From Caenorhabditis remanei (taxonomy: Eukaryota > Nematoda > Chromadorea > Rhabditida > Rhabditidae): DNA of 64,000 nucleotides. The stretch is from contig NC_071329.1 of the NCBI RefSeq assembly GCF_010183535.1, positions 14,818,001 through 14,882,000 on the forward strand, written 5' to 3'. Both the position numbers and the translations under genes were made by a program. The notes below the pieces were generated by a model. The model saw only the letters and a list, made by a program, of their open reading frames with translations, made no database searches and had not been told where the DNA came from. This document shows, in pieces, positions 1 to 11,727 of this stretch. Each line of letters starts with the position of its first letter. The stretch's first letter is position 1.

Positions 1-756
1 GAACAAAGTTTCGTCGGTTAGTAGCTAGTCAATTTATGAGATACAACAGAAATAGTGCCGGAAAAAGCGTCAACGAGGAATGGGGGAACGCGCCAACAGA
101 CAGGACACAGAAGACTCCTGAAGTGTATTTCGTAATTCAGTGGGCAAGAATTTTCAGTTTTTTCTCAATTTTCCCATAAAATTCAATTTTATTATCAGAT
201 AAACCAAAAAATTCAGTTTTCCCAGAGGACCGCATACACAGTTTTATTGTTTATGATTGTTTGCATAACGATTAGGTCTCATAGTTTTTTCGAGGAGGAG
301 AGGAATCGAAAACTTTCATTCTTCCTTTCTCGTTTAGCCTTGATACAGTCAAGATTTGTTCTTTCTTGGTTTTCAGTCGTAAATACTGTATTATAATGGC
401 ACTTGTATTATAACGGCACCCCATCAATAGTCAGAATTCATGAATATGATTATCCCAGTGATTTTCTTGGTTCTGATTAGAAGCAGCGTTATTAGTAACG
501 TCTTGATCAGCGAATAGAACGCACAAAAAAGTGTTTCTGTTTAATTTTAATGAGTTTCTGAAATCACGAAATTTCTCTCGGACGCAGTTGAAAAATGTAA
601 CAGCATGCCGTTATTATACAATATTTATGGTAATAAGATACTGTAATCCAGATTTTGATGGTCTATTTTTTACTTTCCAGTCATCTTCTCTCCTCTTTAT
701 ATTCTTATACTAGCGTTCTCCAGGCATATTTCTTCTTTTATACGACTTTTGTGAAT
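1..756. other. Non-coding left edge
   Basis: No convincing exon on either strand. Only short AT-rich frames without splice context are visible, so this is probably intergenic DNA upstream of the first coiled-coil gene. Confidence 0.4.
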
Positions 757-1440
757 ATAGTGGCGTCTGCTTGCGCAATTGCACGGACTCACGAGAACAT
801 GTGTATTGGCTTCTACGAGTGATCTCTGTCGTGAGAACACTATCCCCCTCCCCCTTTTTGCACCGTCTCTCCCAATCCTGACACTTTCTTCTTACTTTTC
901 CTTCTTTTTTCTTCTGAACTACTCGACTAAATCATCAAATATCTGTTATTATCGGTTTACGAACTCGTTCCGAGGGCTGTTAAAGGCTCATCGATGTTAT
1001 TGGAAATTTCGCGGATGGGTATCGTTGTTGAACGATATCAAACGCCGTGTTTTTGAGCTTTGCAGGTCTGAAAAGAACTGCAAATCATGTTTTCCGCGTC
1101 TAGACCATTTCATAAAAATTAGATGCGCCTTTAACACCTCCTGGCACGTGTTTGTGAACCGATCATATGACTTTTTTGAATCTGGCGACGTCTGCTTGCC
1201 CAATTGCCCAGGCAAGAGAACATATTGGCTTCTCCGTGTGATCACTGTCGTTAGAATATCATCTCCCCTCCCAAATTGACCTTAAGCAACAATCTCCCCG
1301 ACAGACCGTGTTCTTTTAGTATCCGCTTGCTCTTCCGTGATCTCTTGCACCTCCTCTCCCATTCTTGACAATATCTTCTCACTCTTTTCCTCTCTTTTCT
1401 TCTGAACGACTCCATTAAATCATCAAACATCTGTTATGTA
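757..1440. repeat. Tandem direct duplication upstream of the first gene
   Basis: Two diverged copies of one segment lie in tandem, about 757-952 and 1178-1440. Both contain GTCTGCTTGC, then an ACATxTTGGCTTCT block, a run of CCCCTCC, and later TCTTCTGAAC followed by AAATCATCAAA and ATCTGTTAT. The period is about 420-490 bp. It lies within 350-1000 bp of the start codon at 1784, so it may be a duplicated promoter segment; that role is inference. Confidence 0.55.
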
Positions 1441-1783
1441 TGATGAAATGATACGAAAATTCAAAAACAAAACGAAAACGAGAATGAGAGTTTTATGACT
1501 CATTGACCTCACTGACCGTAAAACTCATTGACCGCAAAACTTGCACTTTTCCGGTGTCGATCATTTTATTGAGTTCTAAGTGATACTTTTGTGCATTTCT
1601 TTGTACGAACTGACGAATTTTTCCGGTCGAACACTGTTTTCTTGTCTCTCCCCCTCTTTTTCACTTTTTATTATCAACTGGTTGGTATTTATTAGCTCCT
1701 TTTCTATAGTTAAAGTCCTTCTGTTTTCAAAACGGTTTCGTTTATTTTTTCATGGAAACTTCATATTTAGAAATTTCAGAAGA

Positions 1784-3559
1784 ATGTCCACCCAACAACT
1801 CCCGTCTACCGCTTCTTCATCATCTGAAGACAATGACATCAAATTCGCCTACATCAAGAACAAAGGTTAAATTTACAAATTTCTTGCCGGATAATAACTC
1901 TATAAGTTTTTTTTCAGAGTTGGAGATTTGGGTGTCTCCGGACCAAAAATCCACGATTGTAATGCCCAACATCAGCCCAAATATGATGACCCAGAAAGAA
2001 CTCGAAACCTACAGTAAGTTTTGTTTAAATTTCAAGGAAACAAGAATTTTGTTTTTGAAGAAATAATTGAAAGTGGGCGCGGATTCGAGAAAGGCGTTAT
2101 CGAAGAACCAGAACAGAACGTCGAGGAAATGAGCCGAGAGAAGTACGACAAAGCTCTTCATGCCAGTAAGTTTTCACTTGTGTAGAGACATTTATAAGAA
2201 AAAATTTCAGACAAAGAACTCGGAAAGGCCAACTTCGCTCTCAGGAAAGAACACGAAACTCGTAGGTTCTAACAGTTGAAAAAAACTGATGGTTTCTCGT
2301 GTTTCAGTACGCCTTTTCGTGGAAACTATGAAAAATCAACACGATGAAGACTGGAGAGCGAAAAATGAATTGATGGATAAGCGTGACAAGAAGCAGAAGA
2401 AGAAAATCAAAAAGTTGGAAGAGGAAAATAAAAAATTGAAGGAACAGCCGAAAGAGGCAGATCAAGGTGAGCAATTAGGGATTTCGGATTTTGAAATGAG
2501 TTAAATTTCAGACCTACCAGTTGCTGCTTCGTCATCGACGGACAGCTCAGCACGCAGCACTCCACACCTTCCCTCACATGTCGCCACCAGCTCATCTCAA
2601 GTGATCTCGCCGACGCCAATCTCATTCTCTCCCGAAATCGAAGAATATCTTCAAAAACATGGAGGCAACATCCGTAAGTTTTTGATAGTTTTCTGTTAAT
2701 AAAAAACATAGGACGTGGATACAGTAGGAATAGGCTTATGGAGGCAATTAGAATAGAGATCAGGGAGAATTGAGGATCGAGGGGAATCCCAGAGGTCGGG
2801 AACGACGGTTTTTATAGTCCTAGATCGGAAAGTGTCCTTGCTGCCAGCTGGGCTCGAAGAGAGGCGAGCATTCCGAAGAGATAGTGTGCGAGCCAACGGA
2901 GACGCAGGCGTAGTGGGATGATCTGGAAGTAGAATGGTTAGTGAGACATACTGTGTGTGGATTGTTTCTAATGGACTTTGGATCGATGTAACTTCCTCTA
3001 AGAAATACCTTTGTGAGATTCAGAGAGGGGGTAAAGGCAATATCTGAGCCCATTGAGACCGAGTACAGGAGTGCCTAAGGAATATGGATATGTATATTCC
3101 TTACATAATAATCTAACATTTGATTCCTTACAGAGTTCTGCAAGAATTTTGTGGCGTTGCCCTGCCAAGAAGTGAGAGCGGTGCCCATGCCAAGTGAGCT
3201 GTTCAACGCCTTCAAAGGAAAGAGAACCGACATTTGTAAGTAATGAACGATTAATAGCGGAATGTTGTAAAAACGTTTTCAGGCTACGATGAAGAGGCGC
3301 AAGGTGTCTTTCATAGATTTCGTGCGACTCTCAAGGATGAGCAGAACAAGCAATTGGCCACTGGACAGGTCACGTTGAAAGAGAAGAAGAAGAGAACGAA
3401 GCGGATTGCATCGTCAGGTGGGATTGGAGAGCCCAGTCAGAAGAAACCAAAATTTGACCGTGATGAGTCAGAAGATGACCAAGAGGTACGTTTAGATTGA
3501 CAACTTCTGAAAATTGAAAAGTATGAATGAAATTTCAGGAACTTCTCGATGACATGTGA
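1784..3559 (+). CDS. Coiled-coil protein, CC-PQW family type II (326 aa)
   Basis: Unrecognised family. Nine exons: 1784-1865, 1918-2013, 2061-2165, 2211-2261, 2308-2466, 2512-2673, 3134-3235, 3283-3485, 3539-3559. All internal joins keep frame and all introns except the last are phase 1. The start was chosen because an AATTTCAG acceptor lies 5 nt upstream, as for a trans-spliced leader. Residues about 110-175 are a Lys/Glu-rich coiled coil, then a Ser/Thr-rich linker. The C-terminal module follows: FCKNF..., VPMPSELF, then Y...HRFRATLKDEQ and GQVTL. It ends in a KKKRTKR-type basic patch (possible nuclear signal) and an acidic tail. The same module occurs in the genes at 17.8 and 19.7 kb. Intron 2 ends TTTGAAG, a weak acceptor. 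Function unknown. Confidence 0.78.
2714..3105 (-). mobile_element. Solo-LTR-like insertion in an intron
   Basis: It lies inside the long sixth intron of the gene at 1.8-3.6 kb. Read on the minus strand it starts TGTAAGGAATAT, has a TATAAAAACC box near 2815 and ends in a purine/pyrimidine tract. A related copy sits at 6.68-7.02 kb with the same GCCTAAGGAATA start region, a TATAAATAC box and a CAATAAACC polyadenylation-like signal. TATA followed by AATAAA is the layout of an LTR. Exact ends and target-site duplication are not clear. Confidence 0.5.
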
Positions 3560-3646
3560 ATTGGAATAGTGACCTGGTTCAATTATCTCGGTGCTTTGCT
3601 TTTTGTTTGTAGTTCAACATTTCTCATTTTTTTAGTCATCCAACTG

Positions 3647-3652
3647 AATAAA
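3647..3652 (+). terminator. Polyadenylation signal AATAAA
   Basis: Canonical AATAAA 88 nt after the stop codon of the 1.8-3.6 kb gene. About 100 nt further on comes a TTTCAG acceptor (near 3757) ahead of the next gene. This spacing is typical of SL2-type operon junctions in Caenorhabditis. Confidence 0.55.
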
Positions 3653-3794
3653 TACTGAAACTTATAACATTTCTGTGTTTTCATTTTCAATTTATGTGGT
3701 TTTTAACCCATTATTATCTATTACCCTTTCACTTATGTACTTATGTAATCTTCAATTTCAGACAATCTTCAGTTTCCAAACCCGATTTAAAAAA

Positions 3795-5425
3795 ATGATG
3801 GGCCCCGATGGAATCTATAGTACGTTTTTATTACTCACTATCAGGTGTCGGAAAATAGAAAAATCATCATATTTTTTGACATTTTTTCAATTTTTTATAG
3901 AAAATGTAAACATTTTCTGATGATATTTCTGAATTTCTTCTAATTCTTCTGAATAATAGTCAAAATTTGACTTTTTCTCGAAAAAGTTCAAACACTACAA
4001 AACATTTAGAATTTGAATTTTGGCGCCAATTATCCGTGCTTTGACAAATAAGAAGATAATAATAACTGTGTTACAGCTTCTCTGTTCACCAAGCAGAACG
4101 CGGGTGTGCCACAATGTCCGGAAGTTGCGGAAAGTAAGTTTGCATATATTTATATTATCACTGAAATATTTGTCTAATTTGCAGGAAAACCAAAACCTGA
4201 AGTGGATACTGAAGCTATGGCTCTCATCCAAGCGCAGAATTCCGTCTCCGGAAATCTTCTCGGCGTTGGAAACCGAGGAGCTTCAGTGACAAGCGATCAG
4301 GGAGTTGCAGTCGACCAGCAGCCGTCGAATGTGAATGCGGCTCCTCCTGCTCCAGCAATCAACCAAATGCTTCCTCAACCAGCCCCAAACGCAGCTTCAG
4401 TAGCTGATGGTATGCTATCATTTCTGAGAGCATACGAAAACATGCAGGCTGAAAATGTACAACTGAAAGGAGGATTGGAAGAAGCACGGAATGTGGAAGA
4501 ACAATTGAAGGAAGCATGGAATACACAGGAAGACACTATCAAAACTCTCAAGAAAAGATTGGAGGAAGAAAGGGAGAAGGCTGAAAAGGAAAAGGAAGAC
4601 TTGAAAAATAAAATGTGCGTCGACTTCGAGAAAAAAATGGAAGCCAGAGTGAAGGTAGTGGAAAACCAGAAAAATTCCGAAATCTCGATGCTCAAGAATG
4701 ATCTGGACTTGGCAAAAAACGAATCCATCAAAGCCAAAGAGCTCAAAATCGAGACTGAAAGGAAGTTCGAGGAGTTGGAAAGCGACTTAAAGATCACTAA
4801 AAATGAACTCGCAGCTGAGAAAGAAGATAAGGCTAGCTCCCGTGGAGCGATTATTGATCTGGAAGATCGAATTAAGCTACAACGAGAAAAAGCTAACGAG
4901 AAAATGAAGAATCAGCAAGATGCAGTCAAAAATCTCATCACGAAGTCGGCGACGGAAAAGCGGATTTTCAGTGAGAAAGAAGCTGGATGGAGCACGAAAA
5001 AGGCTGAAATGGAAGCCGAGATCATAAAGAAATCTTCAGAAATTTCGGAGCTGTCTGGAAAACTGGAGAAAATGAGAGCTGAACTTCAAGATCTGAAAAA
5101 TGAGAGTGAGGCCATCAATCCTGCAACGAAAAAGATTTTGAAGTTCATGGCCGAGAACAACTTTGCCATAACTGAAGTTGGCGGTAAGAGATTTATTTTA
5201 GATAAACTATAACAACTAGTTGTGTTTTTTTCAGATTCGGGAAATCGTGTGCCAGGACATCAAGAAGTGGAAAAAGAAGAAGAAGAAGTGGCGGATTCAT
5301 CTCATAAGAAGGACTCTATCAAGAGAAGCAATAAGGAGGACGAGCCAGGACCGAGCGAGAAGAAAGTGAGTTTTAGGAGAAATACCATTATTGATTACCA
5401 TGTTAATTTTCAGCAAAAGCTCTGA
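3795..5425 (+). CDS. Long coiled-coil protein, CC-PQW relatives with KL tail (407 aa)
   Basis: Unrecognised. Exons 3795-3819, 4077-4133, 4185-5183, 5235-5365, 5414-5425; frames join cleanly and the first three introns are phase 1. N-terminal third is Ala/Pro/Gln-rich; residues about 105-335 form an uninterrupted Lys/Glu heptad coiled coil. The tail after it has Glu runs, KKDSIKRSNK (possible nuclear signal) and ends EKKQKL. The penultimate exon is 131 nt and the last is a 12 nt exon (CAA AAG CTC TGA), exactly as in the gene at 8.6-11.3 kb, which makes the two sister copies. It lacks the C-terminal module seen in other members. Spacing from the upstream gene suggests it is the second gene of an operon. 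Function unknown. Confidence 0.78.
3865..4030. repeat. Dispersed repeat, copy 1 (in intron 1)
   Basis: The intron segment with TTTTTTGACATTT, GAAAATGTxAACATTTT, GATGAT, GACTTTTT and TTTTGGCGCCAATT recurs in the same order at about 46608-46772, the second copy having GACGCCAATTTTT. This suggests a dispersed low-copy element; no terminal repeats are evident. Confidence 0.5.
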
Positions 5426-5939
5426 ATCGAAGCTAGAAGTCTCCCCCAGCGTCCTACAATCTCGAAACAATTGCTCAAAGAGTCGTCAGCTACCCGTTTC
5501 ACTTTTTTTTCTGATTTTCCCTATTTCATCGCTTTCTAAACTATTCTTTTGTCAATTTTCTGCATGTTTCCTCTTTCGACTCTCCCGTCATCAATCAAAA
5601 TTCTCACCTCATCAAATATATTTTTCTTATTCCTCTCCAAAATTATGACTAATTTTTACTTATCTGATGTTCCCTAATCGTATCTTCATCTATTTTTCTG
5701 TGTCGACTTTTTCTCCTCCATGTTTCAATGTATTCCTTGGTTCTCCTGATGTCAGAGACAACACCCCATTCTTTTTTACTCGCAAAATTGTATTCCAAAA
5801 ATGTTCCGCTTGTTCTTTGTCGTACTGAATCAGTCGTGCTGAGTCGTGTTGTGCTGAATCATCCAACGGATTCGCACTTTGATCAGTTTTCTCTTTCTCC
5901 CAACAGTTTTCTCCATCAGCTCTATTTTTATCAAAACAT

Positions 5940-6200
5940 GTGTGTTTATCAGAAATATATTTAATTGAATTCCTTTCTCCTCTTCCCACATCGGCCCCGC
6001 CACATCCGGTCGGGGCTCGTATAAAAAGGGTAACTAGATCAGCCCCTTACAGTTTTTCCTATTTCATGTGGAAATTGTTAAATGTCTTTCTGTTCTTATT
6101 TCTCAGTTAATAACGTTGTTATACTATTGTATTTCTTATGTTCTTTTTCCTTTTTTTAATAAATAAGTTCAATTACCCAAGTTTGAGGTGTTCCTGATAC
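5940..6200 (+). mobile_element. Possible solo LTR
   Basis: The segment has a TATA box (GTATAAAAAGG near 6018), then AATAAATAAG (6157) and ends AATTACCCAAGTTTGAGGT, then CCTGATACA. The block AATTACCCAAGTTTGAGGT is shared with the minus-strand LTR of the element at 34.2-35.3 kb, in the same place after its AATAAAG signal. So this is probably a solo LTR of a related family. The left end is uncertain. Confidence 0.45.
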
Positions 6201-6683
6201 AATTGAGCTACCGACCACGGAATTCGCATATACGTCACTCTCCACAAAGAGGACGAGGCTCTCCTCGTGTTGTATGTATGAGTCCCTCCGACTACCACAC
6301 CAATGAATATGCTGCCTGGTACGTTCTGTGTGTATGTGTGCGCGTGTATGAGTACCCCTGTGGTGTAACAAATGGCCTTCGAGTGATGATGAGGTGAACT
6401 GGACAAGAAATAGAACCGAAATTTAACAATAACAGGAACACATGTTCTTGGGGAAAAGACATCGCGTATTCACGAATTAGCAGGAGAAAAGAAAATTCAG
6501 TTCTCACCTTTTCAGTTCGATTAAAAAAAATTCCACCTTGAATGAACGAAACCTGAAATTGAGCTCATGATATACACAGGACTGTCAGAATAATTATTCT
6601 AGAAGATGAGAGAATTTTGGAAATATAGATTACTATGAATCACCAAAACAAAAGTTTGATCATTTTGACCTTTTGCCTACAAT

Positions 6684-7017
6684 AAAGTCCAGCAGAATAG
6701 GTTTATTGAGCCATATAAATGGAGATCAGAGGGGATTTGATGATGGAGGGGAAGCCCAGATTCCGAGAATTACAGTATTTATAGTCCAAGACTGGAGGCG
6801 TATACTGTAGAGATCGAGAGGGGCGAGGCTGTCGTTGATCGGGGGGGGGGGGGGGGCCGCAGGGGCGTTAGAGCGGCCATGACGGTAAATGTCGGGTGAT
6901 TGGCGGCTCGGGCTCAAAGGACGTCTGGTGGCATAGCTCACGGTATGAATGACGTCACTAGGTGGTAGTACAGAAACGCCTAAGGAATACGAATATACAT
7001 ATTCCTTTATAAGAAAA
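6684..7017 (-). mobile_element. Solo-LTR-like repeat, second copy
   Basis: Same family as 2714-3105: shared GAATAGGxTTAT, GGAGATCAGxG, GGGAAxCCCAGA, TTTATAGTCC and GCCTAAGGAATA blocks in the same order. On the minus strand TATAAATACTG precedes CAATAAACC, as expected for an LTR. It contains a G16 run not present in the other copy. Confidence 0.5.
6841..6856 (+). repeat. Mononucleotide G16 tract
   Basis: Sixteen consecutive G within the LTR-like repeat. In C. elegans such poly-G tracts fold into G-quadruplexes and are deletion-prone without the DOG-1/FANCJ helicase (established for C. elegans, not shown here). Confidence 0.9.
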
Positions 7018-8563
7018 ACATGGAATTTTTTTTTAAATTTCACTTTTTTGTTGTCAACGCGAAACGCAATTCAGCATCGCTGAATTCTTTTTTTTTCAAT
7101 TTACTCTTCTTCCAGACGACGTTCTAGTTACACAACTATATTTGTCTTCGGTAAAACTAAAATCTTGACGCGATCCATTCGGAGTACTAACCTGAAATCA
7201 CAACTTTTCTTCTTCTCCGTATGCTTCCTCACATTCGAACTATTCTTGTGAAAATTGAATTCAATTCTCATTTCTTGATACTTTTCTATTTACCTTTCTA
7301 TCCCTTATTCTTTTCCTCCCTTGTCTTCTAAATGTCACACATTATTCGTATGATATTAATGTTCGCTCTTTCTCTCTTCCTCCCGTTAAACTTTTGCCGA
7401 AGGGGCCAGGCAGTCACCTGCCCTCAAGGCAACATCTTTTTCCTCACTGTTAATTTTCTGGTGGAAAAATACAATTTTTTTCGTATTATGTAGTTTTTAC
7501 TTGATAGACTTGAGTTTCATTACCAAAATTTAGGTTGCATTACCAAAATTTAGGTTGCATCACTAAAAAAGCAATACTAAAATACTACATCACTAAAATT
7601 TGAGTTGAGTAGTATTAGATTTCTGTTTATAATAATAGTACTTCTCTGTCATCCTATTTCCATTATATTTACTTTATAGTGTAATAAATGGAGGTCCTGT
7701 ACCATCAGTCTCTAAAGTGCAGTGTTGCCAGAAAACGTTGTAAACTACGATGAGGACCTTCTTCTATTTGTTTTCATTTTTTTCTTTCGTTCATTCGAAT
7801 ACTTGCAATTTTTTTCTGTTACTGGAAAGAATTGAAAATTGTGGAGTATGTAGATACTACTCAGAAACTGATTTAATTTTTGTCTTGCTTTCTCTTTTTT
7901 TGAATTTCGAGTAATTCGATCTGCAATCAAGTTTTGTCAATTTTTCCAGTTTTTTGTCAAAACTCATGAAATTTATACTCATGGGTCTCATAGTAGACAT
8001 AGACGAAATATAGTATTTTACAACGCTTGCCCATCCGAAAAATATTCATGCGCTTTTAACTCGAGCCGACTGGTGTTTGCAAACCGATAATAAATTTCCA
8101 ATTTGTACTTTCTTTGATGCCCATTAGAACCCTTTAGACATATTCCCACAGATCATTCTCATGGCACCCCGCTGTGCATTATAATCCACAGAGCGGGAGA
8201 TCGTTGCGGTTTCTTTTTCAAGTTTTGAACAGGTGGCCAAAAGAAGGAGAGAGAAAGTTGGCAAGGTCATGAAGGCAAAAAAAATAGAATGTGAGAATGA
8301 ATGACCATAGTGCGAGAACATTTGTTTCTAGGTAGTATTCATGGACATTAAATATAAAATAGCGAATGAAAATGGGATTTCAAAGGAGTTCTGCCAATTC
8401 TACTTTTAGGTCATTTGTCAATTTTATTTATCAAATTTTTTCTCCTTTTCTATGTTTACTATCTGAACGTCATTTGACACCTCACACTCTTCAGTTTACT
8501 TCTCAAAGACAGTTGCCTCTTTTTTGTTTGCAAAAAGTAAAGTACTTTATTTCAGCTTTCATC

Positions 8564-11341
8564 ATGAACGTCAACGGAACTCCAACTGCGTCATCGGCTC
8601 CAGAAGTTATTATTTTGGACGATGGTTTAGGAGACCAAGCTGGACCACCACACGGAATTCACACGGACAATAAGAAGGATCTTCAGAATAAGGCTGTTGA
8701 TGATGTCGCTGCGACCATGGGCCCCGGAATCACTCCAAGGAAAAATACCAACGTTTGGAACTTCAAGAGAATCAGTGATCAAGACATTGGTCTCAAGACT
8801 GGATTGATGGCTCATGACCCCGTGAATTCACAGGGTTCGCAGAACCCTTTTAATATGACACATCTTATGTCTGCACCAGGAAACAACTTCCCCGCACCAC
8901 AACAAAATTTTGGTAAGTTTGTCAAAATAATTATTTTTTTCAATCAGTAAACTGTTTTACAGGAGCACAGATTTCAAACCCAATCCGCCCGTCAATCAAT
9001 GGAGGAAATAGTCTAGAAACCGTGATAGACCAGAAACATGTCATTCAAAAAGCGGGTGGTCTTCACAAAGATCCCAAAGTTCAAGCTGGATTCTCTTCAA
9101 ATCATCAGAACTTCAATGGAATCAATGTTCAAATGGCTGGTCAACAGACTCTGATAACTCCAGAACTTCACTCAAACTATCGTTTTTCGCGAAATCCCAG
9201 TGCGGTTGCAGGAGGAAACCTCGGTGTATTCGAAAAACAAGCTGCGCCCCCAAGTATCTTCCCACAAAACATTAGTGAGTTTTTTTCTCAAAATACGTTA
9301 TATTGAGTTATTATGACCCAGAAGAAGATGATTTCTCTCTTTAAATAGAAGGAGTTATTACTTTTTATGAATTACCGTAAAACCTATAATAAAGGCGCAC
9401 CTGCTTGTTCGAAGTGGTATATCTCGGTTCTCAAAGGAAATATCGAAAAACTTTTAGCTGACAAAATATAGATTAATATTCATAGAATATTTTTCAGTTA
9501 AAAATATTTTTATAACTTTAAAGACAGCCGAGATAGGATGCTCCTAACTTTTGCTAGCGGGTGCTCCTCCATCGCAGGTTTTACGGTATGTATGAATTCC
9601 CAAAAACCTCAATTATTCCAGTGTTCGGCAACCATGATCCTCAGCACCAAAGGCAACTGCTATTTCCGTTCCCAGTGACGATTGAAGGTCATATAAATCT
9701 TCTTAACAAGTGCAATGAGCAACACCAACTAATAGTAATGTTGAATGGAAAAATGAATCAAAAGCATCGGGAATCCGAAGCTAAAAAAGTGATCACTGCG
9801 GCAGAAATAAACAATCTGAAAAAGCGATTGAGCGATCAGAATGTACTCGTTCAAGGGAAAGCTATTTTAATTGCTCAGATGGATGACAGAATGAAGAGAC
9901 AACAAGAACAAGAATTGGAGAAGAATTCGGAAACTGAGACATTAAAGAAAGTATTGGAAGAAGCAGGAAATATAATTAAATCAAAAAATCAAGAAATTGG
10001 AAAGTTAAAGCAAGAAATAAAAGATCACAAAGCGAATGCTGAGTTTAAAAAAAAAGAAATAATTGATAAGGAGAAAGAAATGGACGAACAAGTGACCAGT
10101 CTGAAGGATGAGTTGGCGGCTGCTCAGAAGACTATCGAAATGAAAGAAACAACCATTATGACGCAAGAAAAAATTCACAAGAATAAAGAGAGTGTGTGGG
10201 AAAAGGAAAAGAATCTTGAAAAAAGAGTTCTTGAAAATAACATTTCGGCTCAAAACCGTAATCATCAAGCGGAGAGGAACAAATGGAATGAAGAAAAAAG
10301 GAAGTTAATGGAGGATCTCAAAGACGCTATCTCGAGGAACGATATTCTCGAAGTCGATTTTGAGATTCTTCGAGAAAAAGAAGCAAGAAAACAGGCGGAA
10401 GGTCAAGAGTTGTCAAGGCAATTCTCCAGATTCTTTGGTAAATCCATTATCGGTAAGAAAAGAAATCAAAGTTACAACAACTAACTTATTTTTCAACTAT
10501 TGGTTATTTCAGATGGTGCTCAGTGTGAAAATGAGGAAAAAACCGATCTGGAGAGCACAAAAAGAGTTGTAAAAGTGGAAGCGACCAAACGGAGTCTTGA
10601 AAATGAAAATGATGATGATCAAGGATGGAATAAAGAGAAGAAAGTGAGTTTTTGTTTCGAAACGATTGAAAGGGGACGGTTTCCCAAACTCCGAAAAAGA
10701 ACTGCAAGAAACGTGAAGCCGAATTTTTCTCGGTTTAATTCAATTCTTTAATTTTTTGTACTGAAAATGCAGCATCTTCAGATTTTCAGACGCCGCAATT
10801 GTAGAAAAATGGAATCTACAATTCCATCAGAATTGTAGAAAATGAAATTCTATCAAATGAACCAGAAAACGTGAATTTTGGTCGAAAATCGACTTTTTTG
10901 ATACAGAAAAACAGATTTTCAGAAAATTGAATATAACTTTTTCGGCAGAAAAGATTTTCTGAAAAAAAAATTGCACGCAATGTATTGAAGATGCTCTGAA
11001 ACTGTTAAAATTCTTAGAAAATGAAATATTCGATAAAACGGCTGAAAATCTCATTTTTCTGAAAATAAGTTTTTCTGTATCGAAAAAGTCAATTTTTGAC
11101 CAAAATTCACCTTTTTTGGCTCATTCGATAGAGAGTTTAATTTTACACAATTCTGATCGATGGGACCTTTTTTCATCCATTGCGATTTCTAAAAACCTGA
11201 AAATACTGCATTTTCGGTGCAAAAAATAAAAGAATTGAATTGAAACGTGAAAAAACCGGATTCACGTTTCTTGCAGTTCTTTTTCAGAGTGTGGGAGACC
11301 GTATGAAAAAAAAAATTAATATTGTTCAGGTAAAATTGTGA
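8564..11341 (+). CDS. Coiled-coil protein, sister of the 3.8 kb gene (544 aa)
   Basis: Unrecognised. Exons 8564-8912, 8963-9274, 9622-10452, 10513-10643, 11330-11341; first three introns phase 1, last phase 0. A TTTCAG acceptor lies 8 nt upstream of the start. Residues 1-220 are low-complexity, Asn/Gln/Pro-rich; about 245-490 is a Lys/Glu coiled coil; the end is acidic then basic and closes EKKVKL. The 131 nt penultimate exon and 12 nt last exon (GTA AAA TTG TGA) match the 3.8 kb paralogue. The 3rd-last intron carries a 216 bp MITE and the last intron a 630 bp foldback element. An acceptor inside that foldback (exon from 10790, ACG CCG CAA TTG TAG) could give an alternative end. Confidence 0.75.
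9373..9588. mobile_element. 216 bp MITE with TACCGTAAAACC ends
   Basis: Terminal inverted repeats TACCGTAAAACCT (from 9373) and AGGTTTTACGGTA (to 9588). The outer TA could be the target duplication, as in Tc1/mariner-type MITEs. It is in an intron of the 8.6 kb gene and has no coding capacity. The larger foldback at 11.7-13.9 kb has similar termini. Confidence 0.75.
10676..11303. mobile_element. 630 bp foldback element in the last intron
   Basis: The left arm starts ACGGTTTCCCAAACTC and runs through GAACTGCAAGAAACGTGAA. The right arm is its inverse, TTCACGTTTCTTGCAGTTC to GGGAGACCGT. The interior is also largely palindromic (GAAATTCTATC and GAAAATGAAATATTCGAT blocks, TTTTTCTGTATCGAAAAA). No transposase. 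It separates the 131 nt exon from the final 12 nt exon of the host gene. Confidence 0.75.
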
Positions 11342-11727
11342 GAATGTGATCGCAGCGTTTTTTCAACATCCCAGCATTCCTTCTACACACTCCAACCGAT
11401 TGTTCTCATAATTTCCCAGAATAATCTTTGTTGAAGTTATTAATTATTATGAATCTTAATTATTATGAATTATTATGAATCTTATTAATGGTTCTTTTTA
11501 TTTATTAACGGTATCATAACACATATTTCTTTCTCATATGTTTTTGCTACACTTCTTTCCGTTCTTCACTTTTTAAACAACAATTCCAAGGTTCTCATGT
11601 CTAATTTTCGCACTGTTTCATGTTTTTCAAGGTAAACCTCTAGTAAACACAACGTTTGCTTACGAGAAGAATGCTTGTCGGATTGTTTCAACACTATGTT
11701 CTATTTTTCAAATTAAAAATGGTAGAT

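Larger units (their letters stand above)
5426..8563. other. 3.1 kb intergenic stretch rich in LTR relics
   Basis: No convincing coding exon. It holds an LTR-like segment around 5.94-6.20 kb, a second LTR-like segment at 6.68-7.02 kb with a run of 16 G, and short direct repeats of CATTACCAAAATTTAGGTTG around 7520-7560. The stretch 8030-8095 shares a block with ATGCGCxTTTAAC and GTGTTTGxxAACCGAT with 1115-1170, upstream of the first gene. This may be a shared upstream element of two paralogues, or chance. Confidence 0.4.

Noticed and set aside
779..1279. 166-codon plus-strand frame upstream of the first gene
   Set aside because: It spans a non-coding tandem duplication; the two repeat copies do not keep a common frame.
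4375..4797. 140-codon minus-strand frame
   Set aside because: Antisense shadow of the Lys/Glu coiled coil, giving a Ser/Phe-rich low-complexity product.
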